A stretch of DNA of 64,000 nt from Gammaproteobacteria bacterium (GCA_013151035.1 JAADJB010000015.1:1-64000), one strand, 5' to 3'. Counted from the stretch's first letter, positions 1 to 9,791 are shown. The notes: generated by a model from the sequence alone, not told the origin. Made by a program: numbers and translations.

Positions 1-34
1 GTAGAAGATATTGAGGCTTTGTTGCCGGGTAGTG

Positions 35-343
35 TTACGCAGGATCAGATAAGCCTTCGTTGAGCAAGAGCGTTGTTGGTTGAGCGCTTACATTGTAACC
101 GGCTACTGTGCCACAAGTCGTGTTATAGGCTACAGCACCTGTGCAAGGTGACGTAGCAACACCTAAAGCTGCGTCTATAAAATCATCTGATATTTTGGAT
201 GTAGCTATTGACCAATTTTCATAAACACCACCAGCGCTCGTAGCAATGACCGTATCGGCATAAGATAAATCGAAGGCATCAAAGCGAAGGTATTCACGAC
301 CGGTAGCCGTGTCTGTGATGAAGTTGGTTATGTCATCAGTCAC
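35..343 (-). pseudogene. Fragment of a PEP-CTERM-family-like exported protein
   Basis: The open frame (102 codons from a GTG) has the look of the N-terminal part of proteobacterial PEP-CTERM exported proteins: a 'DTATGREYLRFDAF' stretch followed by 'YENWSIATS'. In frame upstream of the GTG the reading continues (to a stop at 455-457) through 'ALSFNAVAA', which resembles the end of a signal peptide, but no ATG, GTG or TTG gives a proper signal peptide start. The C-terminal half and sorting tail are absent because the frame stops at 35. I read it as a decayed or truncated gene. The next gene on the plus strand is an intact member of a similar class. Function is unknown; the family is exported and may be anchored by exosortase. 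Confidence 0.4.
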
Positions 344-675
344 CGGTGTACCGTGTGTGATGATTGCAGCGACTGCGTTGAAAGATAAAGCAGCACCACA
401 GCGTTCACAGACAAAATATTTCAGGTCTTCGATATGAATTATTGAATCCCATGTTTAACATTATCTATGATCGACAAGCGTCACCCAACAAAACGTAAAG
501 AAGCTCAAACTTTCCAGCCCAAAATATCGAAATTATTTACACTTAAAGATATTTTATTTATAAAAAAATTCCAAGGAAACCGTAACCCGCTGTTTTAAAG
601 CAATAATTTAAAGTGGCATGTTATTTGTATCATATTAAGATGTAATAAACATTAATTCAACAAGGAGAACAAGCT

Positions 676-1290
676 ATGAACAATCCATTACTCAATATTG
701 TTGCAGCATCTCTATTAGCAGGCATGATCGGAAACGTAAATGCATCCTTGGTTAAATCCGGCAATATTATCACCGATACAATGGGAACAGCATCAAGCAG
801 TGATGATATGTATTGGCTTGATCTTAATGTCGTTTACAATAACGCCGATCTGGCGAACATAAATGCTGATCCCACTTACAATATTACCGGAGCAAGTGCC
901 TGGAATTTTGCTTCAGCAGACGATGTTATGGCTATGATTAATAACAGCCTGGCAAATGAGACATACGGCATAGATCAAGGCAATGAACTCCATTCAGTCT
1001 TTACCCCCTATTATTCCAACTCCTGGAGTTACCAGTGGTTCGGTGGAACCAATTTTTCTTTTGGTGGCCGTTTAGATGATGGCACTAATATTGTCTGGTC
1101 TTACCGGACAGGAATAGATGGTTATTATGGGGCTGATTACCCTTATGTTAGTGGGCCATCCCTGAATACATCCACAATAACAGATGGCTATTTTGTAAAC
1201 GCAACGGTAATACCCATTCCTGCTACGTTCTGGTTATTCTCTTCAGGTCTGTTGGGACTTATCGGGATAGCTCGAAAAAAGCATCACTAA
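676..1290 (+). CDS. PEP-CTERM/VPLPA-type sorted exported protein
   Basis: This 204-residue protein has a signal peptide (residues 1-23, ending NVNA) and a C-terminal tail 'IPIPATFWLFSSGLLGLIG' followed by 'IARKKHH'. The tail is the tripartite sorting signal of the VPLPA/PEP-CTERM class: a proline motif, a membrane-spanning stretch and a basic end. Such tails are processed by an exosortase/archaeosortase-like membrane enzyme, which is not in this window. The body between them carries no domain I recognise; it is rich in N, S, Y and W ('SSDDMYWLDLNVVYNN'), typical of secreted matrix-type proteins. The start is supported by AAGGAG about 8 nt upstream of the ATG. The 330 bp before it are AT-rich and hold only the fragment described above. 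Confidence 0.8.
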   Translation: MNNPLLNIVAASLLAGMIGNVNASLVKSGNIITDTMGTASSSDDMYWLDLNVVYNNADLANINADPTYNITGASAWNFASADDVMAMINNSLANETYGIDQGNELHSVFTPYYSNSWSYQWFGGTNFSFGGRLDDGTNIVWSYRTGIDGYYGADYPYVSGPSLNTSTITDGYFVNATVIPIPATFWLFSSGLLGLIGIARKKHH

Positions 1291-1401
1291 TTTGATGACG
1301 TAAGCGCTGTAGTTGAAGCCATCATCGCGCAGCACGTCACACAGGGTGATTGAATTTGATACGACAACACGGATTATCTGAAAACCACCCGAAAAACCAA
1401 A

Positions 1402-1429
1402 AAAGGGTTACGATTTCTCGCAACCCTTT
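1402..1429 (-). terminator. Rho-independent terminator after tRNA-Ala/tRNA-Glu
   Basis: On the minus strand AAAGGGTTGCGA and TCGTAACCCTTT form a 12-bp stem with one mismatch and a small loop, followed directly by a T run. It lies just downstream of tRNA-Glu(TTC), so it ends the glnS-side tRNA transcript. Confidence 0.75.
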
Positions 1430-1437
1430 GATTTAAT

Positions 1438-1513
1438 TGGCGTCCCCAAGGGGGTTCGAACCCCTGTTACCGCCGTGAAAGGGCGGTGTCCTAGGCCTCT
1501 AGACGATGGGGAC
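1438..1513 (-). tRNA. tRNA-Glu (anticodon TTC)
   Basis: A 76-nt cloverleaf including an encoded CCA. The acceptor GTCCCCA pairs with TGGGGAC, the anticodon stem CCGCC/GGCGG closes the loop CTTTCAC (anticodon TTC), and the T arm contains GGTTCGAACCC. It lies 91 bp downstream of tRNA-Ala on the same strand. Confidence 0.95.
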
Positions 1514-1604
1514 AAAGACTTCTAAATTTTAACATCGGCCGTCTAAACCGAGTGCGTATTCTACTACGCATTGCCATTCAGTAAAACTACCGATGGCAAT
1601 TATT

Positions 1605-1680
1605 TGGTGGAGCTAGGCGGGATCGAACCGCCGACCCCTTGCATGCCATGCAAGTGCTCTCCCAGCTGAGCTATAGCCCC
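1605..1680 (-). tRNA. tRNA-Ala (anticodon GGC)
   Basis: A 76-nt cloverleaf with encoded CCA. The acceptor GGGGCTA pairs with TAGCTCC (one G-U), and the stem CTTGC/GCAAG closes the loop ATGGCAT (anticodon GGC). It sits 61 bp downstream of glnS and upstream of tRNA-Glu, probably on one transcript. Confidence 0.95.
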
Positions 1681-1741
1681 AAAGTAGCGGCGAATCATAG
1701 GGTAAAACGGGGTTTTTGTCCAGTCTAATACCCCGCTTCAC

Positions 1742-3433
1742 CTATTTTTTTTGCTGTTTTTCCAGTTTTGCCCAGGAATCTCTCAGGGTAACGGTTCGAT
1801 TAAACACCAGCGCATCACCCTCATTGCTATCCCGACAGAAATAACCCTCACGTTCAAACTGAAAACGATCATCTGGCATGGCCTCAATCAAACCTGCCTC
1901 GACCCGACATCCCTCCAGCACCGCACAGGAATCCGGGTTAAGGAAATCATGAAAACCAGTATCCTCTCCGGCATTATCCGGGCTTGGATGGGTAAACAAA
2001 CGATCATACAAATTAATCGTCGCAGCCAGGCTGGTGACAGCCGAGACCCAGTGAACAACACCCTTGACCTTACGTCCCTCCGGTGCCGCCCCCAGGGTCG
2101 CCTCATCCAGTGTGCAACGCAGTTCGGTAATCTCACCCGCGGCATCCTTAATCACCTCTTCACAGCGAATCACATAGGCATTACGCAGACGCACCTCGCC
2201 CCCGGTCACCAGACGTTTAAACTTCTTGTTCGGCGCCACCTCCAAAAAATCATTGCGATCAATATAGAGTTCACGGGTAAAACTGATCGGGCGTGTCCCC
2301 ATGGTCTCATCCTGCGGGTGATTAGCCACCTCCAGGGTCTCGGTCTTGTCTTCAGGATAATTGCTCAACACCACCTTGAGTGGATGCAACACGGCCATGC
2401 GTCGTGGTGCCCGCACATTCAGGTCATCGCGGATACAACTCTCCAGCACGCCCATCTCGACCGAGTTATCCGACTTGGTGACACCAACACGATCACAGAA
2501 TTCACGGATTGAGGCGGGGGTGTAACCACGTCGTCTGAGACCGGCAATGGTTGGCATACGCGGATCATTCCAGCCTTCAACATACCCCTCTGCCACCAGC
2601 TTGGTCAGCTTACGCTTACTCATTACTGTGTATTGCAGGTTCAGACGTGAAAATTCGATCTGCTGCGGGTGACACTCGATGCTGATATTATCCAGTATCC
2701 AGTCATACAGGGGGCGATGATCCTCAAACTCCAGCGTACACAGCGAATGCGTGATCCCCTCAATCGCATCCGAGATCGGGTGGGTAAAGTCATACATCGG
2801 ATAAATACGCCACTTATCCCCGGTCTGATGATGGATCACACCATGACGAATCCGATACAAAGCCGGGTCACGCATATTCATGTTGGGTGATGTCATATCA
2901 ATTTTGGCACGCAGCACATAGGTGCCATCGGCAAATTCACCGGCCTGCATCCGTTTAAACAGATCCAGATTTTGTTCCACTGCGGCATCCCGGTTCGGGC
3001 TATTTCTGCCCGGCTCGGTCAGAGTGCCGCGATATTCCCTCACCTGCTCGGCATTCAGATCACAGACATAGGCCTTGCCCTGCTCAATCAACTCAATGGC
3101 ATAACCATAAAGCTTGTCAAAATAATCTGAGGAGAAATATAACTTGTCTTGCCAGTCGAAACCGAGCCAGCGCACATCCTGCTGAATCGAATCAACGAAC
3201 TCAATATCTTCTTTATGTGGATTGGTATCATCAAAACGCAGATGACAATGGGCATTCGGGTAATCCCTGGCAATACCAAAATTCAGACAGATCGACTTGG
3301 CATGTCCGATATGCAGATAACCATTGGGTTCGGGTGGAAAACGCGTTATTACCTTGCCACCGTGTTTACCTGTGGCGAGGTCTTCATCGATAATCTGACG
3401 AATAAAATTTGTTGGCGTTGGGTGATCACTCAT
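1742..3433 (-). CDS. glnS: Glutaminyl-tRNA synthetase
   Basis: GlnRS attaches glutamine to tRNA-Gln using ATP in the cytoplasm. At 563 residues it has the family length. The N-terminus '[17 protein letters not shown]' and '[17 protein letters not shown]' are characteristic of GlnRS; HIGH is at residues 41-44, and the KMSKS-type loop is 'VMSKRKL' near residue 272. The C-terminal anticodon-binding beta-barrel region is present ('[10 protein letters not shown]'). It lies directly downstream of gltX on the same strand, separated by 133 bp that contain two inverted copies of a short palindromic repeat. A standalone GlnRS implies direct glutaminylation rather than only the GatCAB route. Confidence 0.97.
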   Translation of the reverse strand: MSDHPTPTNFIRQIIDEDLATGKHGGKVITRFPPEPNGYLHIGHAKSICLNFGIARDYPNAHCHLRFDDTNPHKEDIEFVDSIQQDVRWLGFDWQDKLYFSSDYFDKLYGYAIELIEQGKAYVCDLNAEQVREYRGTLTEPGRNSPNRDAAVEQNLDLFKRMQAGEFADGTYVLRAKIDMTSPNMNMRDPALYRIRHGVIHHQTGDKWRIYPMYDFTHPISDAIEGITHSLCTLEFEDHRPLYDWILDNISIECHPQQIEFSRLNLQYTVMSKRKLTKLVAEGYVEGWNDPRMPTIAGLRRRGYTPASIREFCDRVGVTKSDNSVEMGVLESCIRDDLNVRAPRRMAVLHPLKVVLSNYPEDKTETLEVANHPQDETMGTRPISFTRELYIDRNDFLEVAPNKKFKRLVTGGEVRLRNAYVIRCEEVIKDAAGEITELRCTLDEATLGAAPEGRKVKGVVHWVSAVTSLAATINLYDRLFTHPSPDNAGEDTGFHDFLNPDSCAVLEGCRVEAGLIEAMPDDRFQFEREGYFCRDSNEGDALVFNRTVTLRDSWAKLEKQQKK

Positions 3434-3452
3434 TTTTTATGTTTATCCTTTT

Positions 3453-3543
3453 GGTGCGCGGTGCGCACCCTACCAATTAATGTGCTACCGATTCGAGTAC
3501 ATACCCTACCTGATTTGGAGCGGTAGGGTGCGCAATGCGCACC
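3453..3543. repeat. Two inverted copies of a 22-bp REP-like palindrome
   Basis: The glnS-gltX gap contains GGTGCG..CGCACC followed by CTACC at 3453-3474, and its reverse form (GGTAG then GGTGCG..CGCACC) at 3522-3543, about 47 bp apart. The same unit recurs at 9794, 11220, 11263, 24915, 24946, 27853 and 56115. The paired head-to-head layout resembles REP/BIME elements of other gammaproteobacteria. The two copies can fold individually or with each other. Confidence 0.8.
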
Positions 3544-3566
3544 AGAATATCAAACCACCTTTCAGG

Positions 3567-4976
3567 TCAAGCAACACTCTCGCGTTCACTAATAAATGCC
3601 AGCGCCTTATCAACCCGTCGCAATACCGCCTCACGACCCGTTAAATACAGAGTAATATCAATACCCGGTGAGGCGGCACGTCCTGCCACGGCAACGCGCA
3701 GGGGTTGTGCCACCTTGCCCATTTTAAGTTCCAGTGTCTCGGCTACCCGCTCGACCAGACTATGCAGTGCCTCGGGACTCCACTCTACTAAATCCGCCAA
3801 ACCCTCACGCATCCGCTCCAGTCCTTCACGCGCCACCGGACGCAGATGTTTCTTCGCCGCCTTCTCTTCAAAGGCATCAAAGTCCTGATAAAAGAAGGCA
3901 CTGATCTCAGCCATCTCCACCAGACTCTTGGCACGTTCATGTTGCGCCTTAACCACCTCCATGATATCCGCGCCCTGTGAGGGATCAATACCCAGATTAC
4001 CCAGATGCACACTCAACAGGTGAGCGATACGCGCCGGATCACTAGACTTGATATAGTGCTGATTCAACCACAGCAGCTTTTCATTATTAAAACTGGAAGG
4101 TGCCTTGTTGACATCTTCAATATCAAACAACTCAATCATCTCATCCACCGAGAAGATTTCCTGATCACCATGCGACCAACCCAGGCGTACCAGATAATTC
4201 AATAATGCCTCCGGCAAGATACCCTGATCACGATAATCCACCACACTCACTGCACCATGTCGCTTGGACAACTTGGCACCATCCTCACCATGGATCATCG
4301 GCACATGGGCATAATGCGGCACATCATGTCCCAGCGCCTTGATAATATTAATCTGCCGCGGGGTATTATTCAGATGGTCATCACCACGAATAACCTGCGT
4401 GACTCCCATATCAATATCGTCCACCACCACGGTAAGATTGTAGGTTGGTGAACCATTGGTGCGTTGAATAATGAGATCATCCAGTTCCGCATTCGGATAG
4501 ATCACCTTGCCCTGCACCAGATCATCCACCACCACAGAACCATCCACCGGAGTCTTGAAACGAATAACATGCGGTTCATCGGCACTCACCATCTGGTTAC
4601 GGCAGTGACCATCATAGCGTGGCTTTTGCTTGTTCTTCATCTGCTCTTCACGCAGCGTATCCAGACGTTCCCTGGAACAGTTACAACGATAAGCCACACC
4701 CTGGCTCATCAACTGCTGAATTGCCGCCTGATAATGCTCAGAACGCTCAGTCTGATAAAACGGGCCTTCATCATATTCCAGAGCCAACCAGGTCATCCCT
4801 TCAAGAATGGCATTGACCGATTCCTGAGTCGAACGTTCAAGATCAGTATCCTCAACACGCAGGATAAACTTGCCACCATGTTTACGCGCATACAGCCACG
4901 AAAACAAGGCAGTACGCACACCACCAATATGGAGGTAACCGGTAGGACTCGGAGCAAAACGGGTTTTTATCGACAT
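3567..4976 (-). CDS. gltX: Glutamyl-tRNA synthetase
   Basis: GluRS charges tRNA-Glu and so supplies translation and 5-aminolevulinate synthesis. The 469-residue product begins '[19 protein letters not shown]', the class I signature in the HIGG form usual for bacterial GluRS, and has the KMSKS-type loop 'KLSKRHG' near residue 240. A CNC...C set near residues 98-125 matches the zinc-binding insertion of the E. coli enzyme, although the residue matching the fourth ligand His reads Asn here ('HCRN'). It is followed by glnS on the same strand, so two related class I synthetases sit together, with the tRNA-Glu gene downstream. Confidence 0.96.
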   Translation of the reverse strand: MSIKTRFAPSPTGYLHIGGVRTALFSWLYARKHGGKFILRVEDTDLERSTQESVNAILEGMTWLALEYDEGPFYQTERSEHYQAAIQQLMSQGVAYRCNCSRERLDTLREEQMKNKQKPRYDGHCRNQMVSADEPHVIRFKTPVDGSVVVDDLVQGKVIYPNAELDDLIIQRTNGSPTYNLTVVVDDIDMGVTQVIRGDDHLNNTPRQINIIKALGHDVPHYAHVPMIHGEDGAKLSKRHGAVSVVDYRDQGILPEALLNYLVRLGWSHGDQEIFSVDEMIELFDIEDVNKAPSSFNNEKLLWLNQHYIKSSDPARIAHLLSVHLGNLGIDPSQGADIMEVVKAQHERAKSLVEMAEISAFFYQDFDAFEEKAAKKHLRPVAREGLERMREGLADLVEWSPEALHSLVERVAETLELKMGKVAQPLRVAVAGRAASPGIDITLYLTGREAVLRRVDKALAFISERESVA

Positions 4977-5027
4977 AAGAATGCACTGTTCACTTGAAAA
5001 GTAGTATTTTATCAGAGTCTTACTTTA

Positions 5028-5045
5028 GGGGACAGACTTAAAGTC
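5028..5045. repeat. GGGGACAGAC-type repeat, left of the toxin-antitoxin pair
   Basis: GGGGACAGACTTAAAGTC is one arm of the palindrome found complete at 5801-5825, on the other side of the toxin-antitoxin genes, and in a variant form at 17216-17246. It lies between gltX and the toxin stop. Confidence 0.6.
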
Positions 5046-5059
5046 CGCAGCTATCAGCA

Positions 5060-5494
5060 TTAAGGTTTTCTTGCCCCTGATATCGCTTGTAATGCAACGT
5101 CAAAGGTATAGACACCATCGAATACGGCTTTTAATTGATTAGCAATATTTTGTGCTTTATTAACAATAAGTAAATCAGGGAAATCAACTTCCTTGCCTCT
5201 GACTCCTGCTGTTATCGGTTGTTCTTTTGTATAATCAGTTAAAGCTCGCCAGAGCGTCTGTCCATCTTCAAAGATTACATTCAGTTCTGCAAACAATGCA
5301 TTGATAACGATTATAATCGCTTCCTTATCAAGCTTGTATTTCTTGCCTTTAAGCGTCCAGATTGTTTCTACCAACACAACATCAGTAATCAAGACTTTAT
5401 CGCCAGCGGTAATAATTGCCGCCGCCTTTTTTGATTGACTAGCATCATCATCGAGCAGATATCGCAACAATACATTCGTATCAATCGCTATCAT
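5060..5494 (-). CDS. PIN-domain toxin (VapC-like ribonuclease)
   Basis: A 144-residue PIN-domain protein. The fold's acidic metal-binding positions are visible: D5 in 'IDTNVLLRYLL', E43 in 'LVETIW', and D104/D107 in 'VDFPDLL'. PIN toxins of TA modules cleave RNA, often initiator tRNA or rRNA. Its ATG overlaps the end of the upstream antitoxin gene by 4 bp (ATGA), the usual coupled arrangement. Both genes are bracketed by GGGGACAGAC-type repeats, which suggests an acquired module. The RNA target cannot be inferred. A PIN protein outside a TA role is possible but unlikely given the partner. Confidence 0.85.
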   Translation of the reverse strand: MIAIDTNVLLRYLLDDDASQSKKAAAIITAGDKVLITDVVLVETIWTLKGKKYKLDKEAIIIVINALFAELNVIFEDGQTLWRALTDYTKEQPITAGVRGKEVDFPDLLIVNKAQNIANQLKAVFDGVYTFDVALQAISGARKP

Positions 5495-5712
5495 GTATTA
5501 ACCGCACCCTGTAACGAGGCTTCATCACTCAAGCGTTTATCCACCTTGATACCTTTTAGTACACCTTTTGCTGCGCTTGATGTTTTTTTAACAATGGTTA
5601 TGCAGCCATAATTATCAACATAACTGTTATATTCATCGCCTGGTTCAATATGCACCTGACGACACTGATCTACGGGCAAGGTGATTTGTCTTTTCGCACT
5701 CACTTTAGGCAT
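5491..5712 (-). CDS. AbrB/SpoVT-type antitoxin
   Basis: This 73-residue protein begins 'MPKVSAKRQITLPVDQCRQV', the swapped-hairpin AbrB DNA-binding fold of VapB/MazE-like antitoxins; 'IEPGDEYNSYVDNYGCITI' completes the domain. The C-terminal 30 residues would be the toxin-wrapping tail. It is the first gene of the pair and presumably represses its own promoter in the roughly 115 bp before truA's end. Confidence 0.83.
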   Translation of the reverse strand: MPKVSAKRQITLPVDQCRQVHIEPGDEYNSYVDNYGCITIVKKTSSAAKGVLKGIKVDKRLSDEASLQGAVNT

Positions 5713-5800
5713 AAAACATCCTCTTTACTATTCATTAATAGGTAAAGAACAGGGCTATCTTTACATTTTGTCAAAAGGTAAAGATCAGAGAGCCTAAAAT

Positions 5801-5825
5801 GGGGGCAGACTTTAAGTCTGTCCCC
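5801..5825. repeat. GGGGNCAGACTT palindrome, right of the toxin-antitoxin pair
   Basis: GGGGGCAGACTT and AAGTCTGTCCCC form a near-perfect 12-bp inverted repeat. It sits just beyond truA's stop codon (truA reads from the right) and could end its transcript. It matches the half-copy at 5028 on the far side of the TA genes. Confidence 0.65.
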
Positions 5826-5827
5826 GG

Positions 5828-6613
5828 TTAAGTCTGAAAACCCGGCAAGAGCAATTCACACGGAAGATTAAACTCAGCAGGATATTCCACCCCCGTCAAA
5901 TAAAGCCCGGCGGCAGGTGCAGTCATCCCCGCCTGAGTACGGTCACAGACCTTTAACAGCTCACAGACCCACTCAGGTTCACGTTCAACCCTGGCGACCT
6001 TGAGCAACACGCCGACAATATTACGCACCATGTGATGCAGGAAAGCATTAGCACAGATATCAATCATTATATATTGTCCGGCCCGTTCCACCGTTAGATG
6101 ATGAATGGTGCGTACCGGGCTATGTGCCTGACAGGCAGTGGCACGAAAAGAGGTGAAGTCATGTTCACCTAACAGATATTCAGCCGCCTGCTGCATACGC
6201 AGCACATCAAGATTCCCATGAACCCAGCTCACCTGATCACGCAACAGTGCCGGACGTGCATTACTATTAAAGATCACATAACGATAATGCCTGCGCACCG
6301 CCTTGAAACGCGCATGAAAATCCATACCCGTCGACCTCATCCAGTGAATACAAATATCCTTGGGCAGATGGGTATTAACGCCCATAATCCATGCCTTGTC
6401 TTCACGCACCACCTCGCTATCAAAATGGATAACCTGCGTTGTTGCATGCACTCCGGTATCGGTACGTCCAGCACAAACCACCTTGACCGGATGATTCGCT
6501 ACGCGAGAAAGTGCCGCCTCCACACATTCCTGAACCGTGCGCACACCACCATCCTGTGACTGCCAACCACAAAACTGACTCCCATCATATTCCACACCCA
6601 GGGCAATACGCAT
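5828..6613 (-). CDS. truA: tRNA pseudouridine(38-40) synthase
   Basis: TruA isomerises uridines 38-40 in the anticodon arm of many tRNAs. The product (261 residues from the chosen ATG) starts 'MRIALGVEYDGSQFCGWQ', and the catalytic aspartate lies in 'AGRTDTGVHA'. 'NAFLHHMVRNIVG' is the conserved C-terminal family motif. An upstream in-frame TTG would add eight residues, but the ATG at 6613 has GGAG a few bases upstream and matches the family N-terminus. The gene is followed by a GGGG..CCCC palindrome, and a 113-bp hairpin element lies upstream. Confidence 0.95.
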   Translation of the reverse strand: MRIALGVEYDGSQFCGWQSQDGGVRTVQECVEAALSRVANHPVKVVCAGRTDTGVHATTQVIHFDSEVVREDKAWIMGVNTHLPKDICIHWMRSTGMDFHARFKAVRRHYRYVIFNSNARPALLRDQVSWVHGNLDVLRMQQAAEYLLGEHDFTSFRATACQAHSPVRTIHHLTVERAGQYIMIDICANAFLHHMVRNIVGVLLKVARVEREPEWVCELLKVCDRTQAGMTAPAAGLYLTGVEYPAEFNLPCELLLPGFQT

Positions 6614-6671
6614 CACTCTCCAACCTATTAAAAACAACCCTGCAAAGGATATCTCGATCCGGTTAACTCAA

Positions 6672-6784
6672 GAGACAGGGAGTGCTTTTCTCTAACAGAG
6701 ACCGTTGCCCGCATGGACGCGGGCATCGAGCCACCATGGATGGTTTCACGCGCGTCTCTGTTAGAGAAAAGCACCCCCTGTCTC
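6672..6784 (+). repeat. 113-bp hairpin element, copy 1 of 6
   Basis: The arms 6672-6702 and 6754-6784 (31 nt each) are reverse complements except at one position. The core holds the hairpin GCCCGC-ATGGAC-GCGGGC, then ACCA-TGGA-TGGT. It is one base shorter in the core than the other copies (near CACGCGCG). It lies between divergent truA and ppc. Confidence 0.9.
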
Positions 6785-6904
6785 GAATCCAGATATCTAT
6801 CAACAAGTTACAAAAACAAAACATCAAACAAGCCCCATAATAACCCAAGACACATAAAAACCAAAAGATTGAACCTGAGTAGATCAATCAATCTCCCCCA
6901 AAAT

Positions 6905-6915
6905 TAGGGTATAAT
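6905..6915 (+). promoter_or_regulatory. Candidate ppc promoter -10 element
   Basis: A TATAAT hexamer at 6910-6915 sits about 55 bp before the ppc ATG in an AT-rich stretch. No good -35 is seen at 17 bp, so this rests on the -10 alone. Confidence 0.4.
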
Positions 6916-6968
6916 TAAAAAATCAGAGTTAACAACAGAAGGATACCGCGCTGTTGCGTGGTTTTTTT

Positions 6969-9791
6969 ATGCCTAAAAATACAATGATAACGATCCAGGA
7001 ACCTCGTGATAAAGAACTACGGGCACGCGTACGTCTGTTTGGCAACCTGCTAGGTAACGTACTCAAGCAGTATGCCGGCAGAGAGGTTTTCAATTCAGTA
7101 GAAAAACTACGCAAGGGTTATATCCAACTACGCAGTAATGAAGACCAACGTCTGCGTGATCGCCTGACACGCCTGATTATTGATATGGAACCCCAGCACA
7201 CCACCCATGTCGTCAGAGCCTTTAGCATCTATTTTAGCCTGGTCAGCATTGCTGAAGAGGCCTTCCAACACAGCCAGCGCAGGCGCATTATCCGCAAAAA
7301 TGAACCCAAATGGGTGGGCTCATTCGGGCATACCATTGATGAACTGCACCGTGATGGTGTTGATGCCGAGCAAATGGAAAAGCTACTCTCCGAGATCTGT
7401 TATATTCCGGTTTTTACCGCGCATCCTACCGAAGCCAAACGCCGCAGTATTATGGTCATATTGCAACGCATATTCCGCATCAGTGAAAAACTCAGCGACC
7501 CCCGACATAGCAAACACCAACGCGCTGATATTATCGCTAACCTTGAAAGCCAGATACAGATCCTGTGGAAAACCGATGAGGTACGCGTACGTCGTCCCAG
7601 GGTACGCGATGAAATTCGCAATGGCCTGTTCTACTTCAGAGAAAGCCTGTTCAAAGCCATACCAACCGCTTATCGCTACCTGGAAAACGCCCTTAACAAG
7701 AACTACGATCAACCCTTTAATGCCCTCAAAAAAGCCAACATCATCCGCTTTGGTTCATGGATCGGTGGTGATCGTGATGGCAATCCGAACGTTAAACCAG
7801 AGACCACCGAACTCGCTTTACGCATGCATATGCAAGAGGCATTAACAGAGTATCTGTCTCACACTCGTGCCCTCACCCGCATGCTGACCCACTCTGTCGT
7901 ATTATGTCATCCCTCCAGCGAATTCCTCACCAGCCTGGAAAAAGATAATCAAAGTTTCCCCGGCGCATTCAAAGATCATCCCCATCGTTATAGTCAGGAA
8001 CCTTATCGCCGCAAGTTGTCGATTATGAGCTATCGATTAAAAAAGAACCTGAAAAAACTGGCTATTCAACTGGATGAGAATGACAACACCGATACCTCTG
8101 ACTGGAATGAACCGTACACCTCCGAGTTTGAGTTATTGCATGACCTCCATCTAATTCATAGCTCACTGCATGGACATGGCGATGGCAATATTGCAGACCA
8201 GGAGCTCAAAGACCTGATCCGTCTGGTCGAGACCTTTGGCTTTTATCTAATGCAACTGGATATCCGTCAGGAATCAACCCGACATAGCAATGCAATTGAT
8301 GACATCTGTCAACAGATCAGCGGCGATCAGAACTATGCCAATATGGATGAAATAGCGCGTAGACACTACCTGACACAAACCATCAGCAAGGCACAGGAAA
8401 TAACACTCGACCGTAGCCGATTAAAAGAAGATACCCAGGAAATTCTCGCGGTATTCGATGTTATGGTCAAGATGCGTAAGGAGATCAGCCCGGCAGCCTT
8501 TGGCAACTACGTCATCTCCATGACCCATCACGCCAGTCATGTGCTGGAGGTGATGACCTTGGCTTCACTCTGTAATATGGCAGGCAAAAAGAATAATGAG
8601 TGGTTCTGTGATATCCAGATCAGCCCCCTGTTTGAGACCATTGAGGATCTATTTCATACCGAAGAGGTGCTCACCTGCCTGTTTGATGATCCAGTCTATC
8701 GAGAACTACTGAAGGTATCCGGCAATCGACAAGAGGTGATGCTCGGTTACTCCGACTCCTGTAAGGATGGTGGCATCCTTGCCTCCACCTGGAATCTCTA
8801 TAATGCACAGCGACAGATTCTACAGATTGCACAAGAAAAGAAGGTGGAATGTCGTTTATTTCATGGTCGCGGTGGTACCGTTGGCCGTGGTGGTGGCCCT
8901 ACCCACGAGGCCATCCTGGCACAACCCGATGGTACCGTGCATGGTCAGATCAAGTTTACCGAACAGGGTGAGGTGCTATCACATAAATACAGCCACACAG
9001 AAACCGCATCCTATGAGATATCCATGGGTATTACCGGCTTGATCAAGGCGAGCAAGAATCGAATAAAGGATATCTCCCCGGATAACCAGGAATATCTGGA
9101 TATCATGACCGAGATTACCGCCAGTGGTGAAGAGGCCTACCGCCAACTGACAGAAAAAACAGACGGCTTCCTCGACTATTTTTATGAGATCACTCCGGTC
9201 ACCGAGATCGGACTCATGAACATTGGATCAAGACCCAGCCATCGTGCCAGCGGCAACCGTTCCAAGGATTCCATACGCGCAATCCCCTGGGTCTTTGGCT
9301 GGGCACAGGCACGTCATACCCTACCTGCCTGGTTCGGTATCGGACATGCCATTAGCCGTTGGAAGGATAACGACCCGGCACGACTGGCTAAGCTGCAAAA
9401 GATGTATAAGGAATGGCCCTTCTTCCATGCACTATTGAGTAATACCCAGATGGCGTTGTTCAAGGCCGATACCAATATCGCCCAGGAATATAGTTATTTA
9501 ATGGCAGACCCTGCGTCTGCAAAACGTATCTATGCACTCATCCATGAGGAATTTGAATTAACGGTAAAACAGATCATGGAGGTTGCCGGGGTTGACCTGC
9601 TACTAGAGGAAAACCCAACATTACACCTGTCTCTTATTCGACGTAAGCCCTATCTGGATCCCTTGAACCACATACAGATTAATCTACTGAAACAGTTTCG
9701 TGGTAGTGATGAAGCAGGCAAAGAACGTTACCTGCCACCCTTGTTGCGTTCAATCAATGCCATCGCCACCGGCATGAGAAACACAGGATAA
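6969..9791 (+). CDS. ppc: Phosphoenolpyruvate carboxylase
   Basis: PEPC carboxylates phosphoenolpyruvate with bicarbonate to oxaloacetate, replenishing the TCA cycle. The 940-residue product shows all main active-site stretches in order: 'VFTAHPTEAKRRS' (catalytic His), 'GSWIGGDRDGNPNV', 'YSDSCKDGG', 'FHGRGGTVGRGGGP' and 'IGSRPSHR', with the family C-terminus ending 'IATGMRNTG'. The start is uncertain. ATG 6969 has AGAAGG 26 nt away, which is far; TTG 6954 has it about 11 nt away and would add five residues; ATG 6984 is also possible. It is convergent with sthA across a REP-like palindrome. Confidence 0.96.
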   Translation: MPKNTMITIQEPRDKELRARVRLFGNLLGNVLKQYAGREVFNSVEKLRKGYIQLRSNEDQRLRDRLTRLIIDMEPQHTTHVVRAFSIYFSLVSIAEEAFQHSQRRRIIRKNEPKWVGSFGHTIDELHRDGVDAEQMEKLLSEICYIPVFTAHPTEAKRRSIMVILQRIFRISEKLSDPRHSKHQRADIIANLESQIQILWKTDEVRVRRPRVRDEIRNGLFYFRESLFKAIPTAYRYLENALNKNYDQPFNALKKANIIRFGSWIGGDRDGNPNVKPETTELALRMHMQEALTEYLSHTRALTRMLTHSVVLCHPSSEFLTSLEKDNQSFPGAFKDHPHRYSQEPYRRKLSIMSYRLKKNLKKLAIQLDENDNTDTSDWNEPYTSEFELLHDLHLIHSSLHGHGDGNIADQELKDLIRLVETFGFYLMQLDIRQESTRHSNAIDDICQQISGDQNYANMDEIARRHYLTQTISKAQEITLDRSRLKEDTQEILAVFDVMVKMRKEISPAAFGNYVISMTHHASHVLEVMTLASLCNMAGKKNNEWFCDIQISPLFETIEDLFHTEEVLTCLFDDPVYRELLKVSGNRQEVMLGYSDSCKDGGILASTWNLYNAQRQILQIAQEKKVECRLFHGRGGTVGRGGGPTHEAILAQPDGTVHGQIKFTEQGEVLSHKYSHTETASYEISMGITGLIKASKNRIKDISPDNQEYLDIMTEITASGEEAYRQLTEKTDGFLDYFYEITPVTEIGLMNIGSRPSHRASGNRSKDSIRAIPWVFGWAQARHTLPAWFGIGHAISRWKDNDPARLAKLQKMYKEWPFFHALLSNTQMALFKADTNIAQEYSYLMADPASAKRIYALIHEEFELTVKQIMEVAGVDLLLEENPTLHLSLIRRKPYLDPLNHIQINLLKQFRGSDEAGKERYLPPLLRSINAIATGMRNTG

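Noticed and set aside
1-63. Plus-strand reading VEDIEALLPGSVTQDQISLR then stop, possible C-terminus of a gene running into the window
   Set aside because: Only 20 codons, overlaps the minus-strand fragment, and no family can be recognised without the left flank.
1751-2512. 253-codon plus-strand open frame opposite glnS
   Set aside because: Shadow of glnS; composition is not protein-like and glnS is certain.
4464-4997. 177-codon plus-strand frame opposite gltX
   Set aside because: Antisense shadow with no ribosome site or recognisable domain.
7180-7845. 221-codon open frame in another frame of ppc
   Set aside because: Lies wholly within ppc, whose motifs are complete on both sides.
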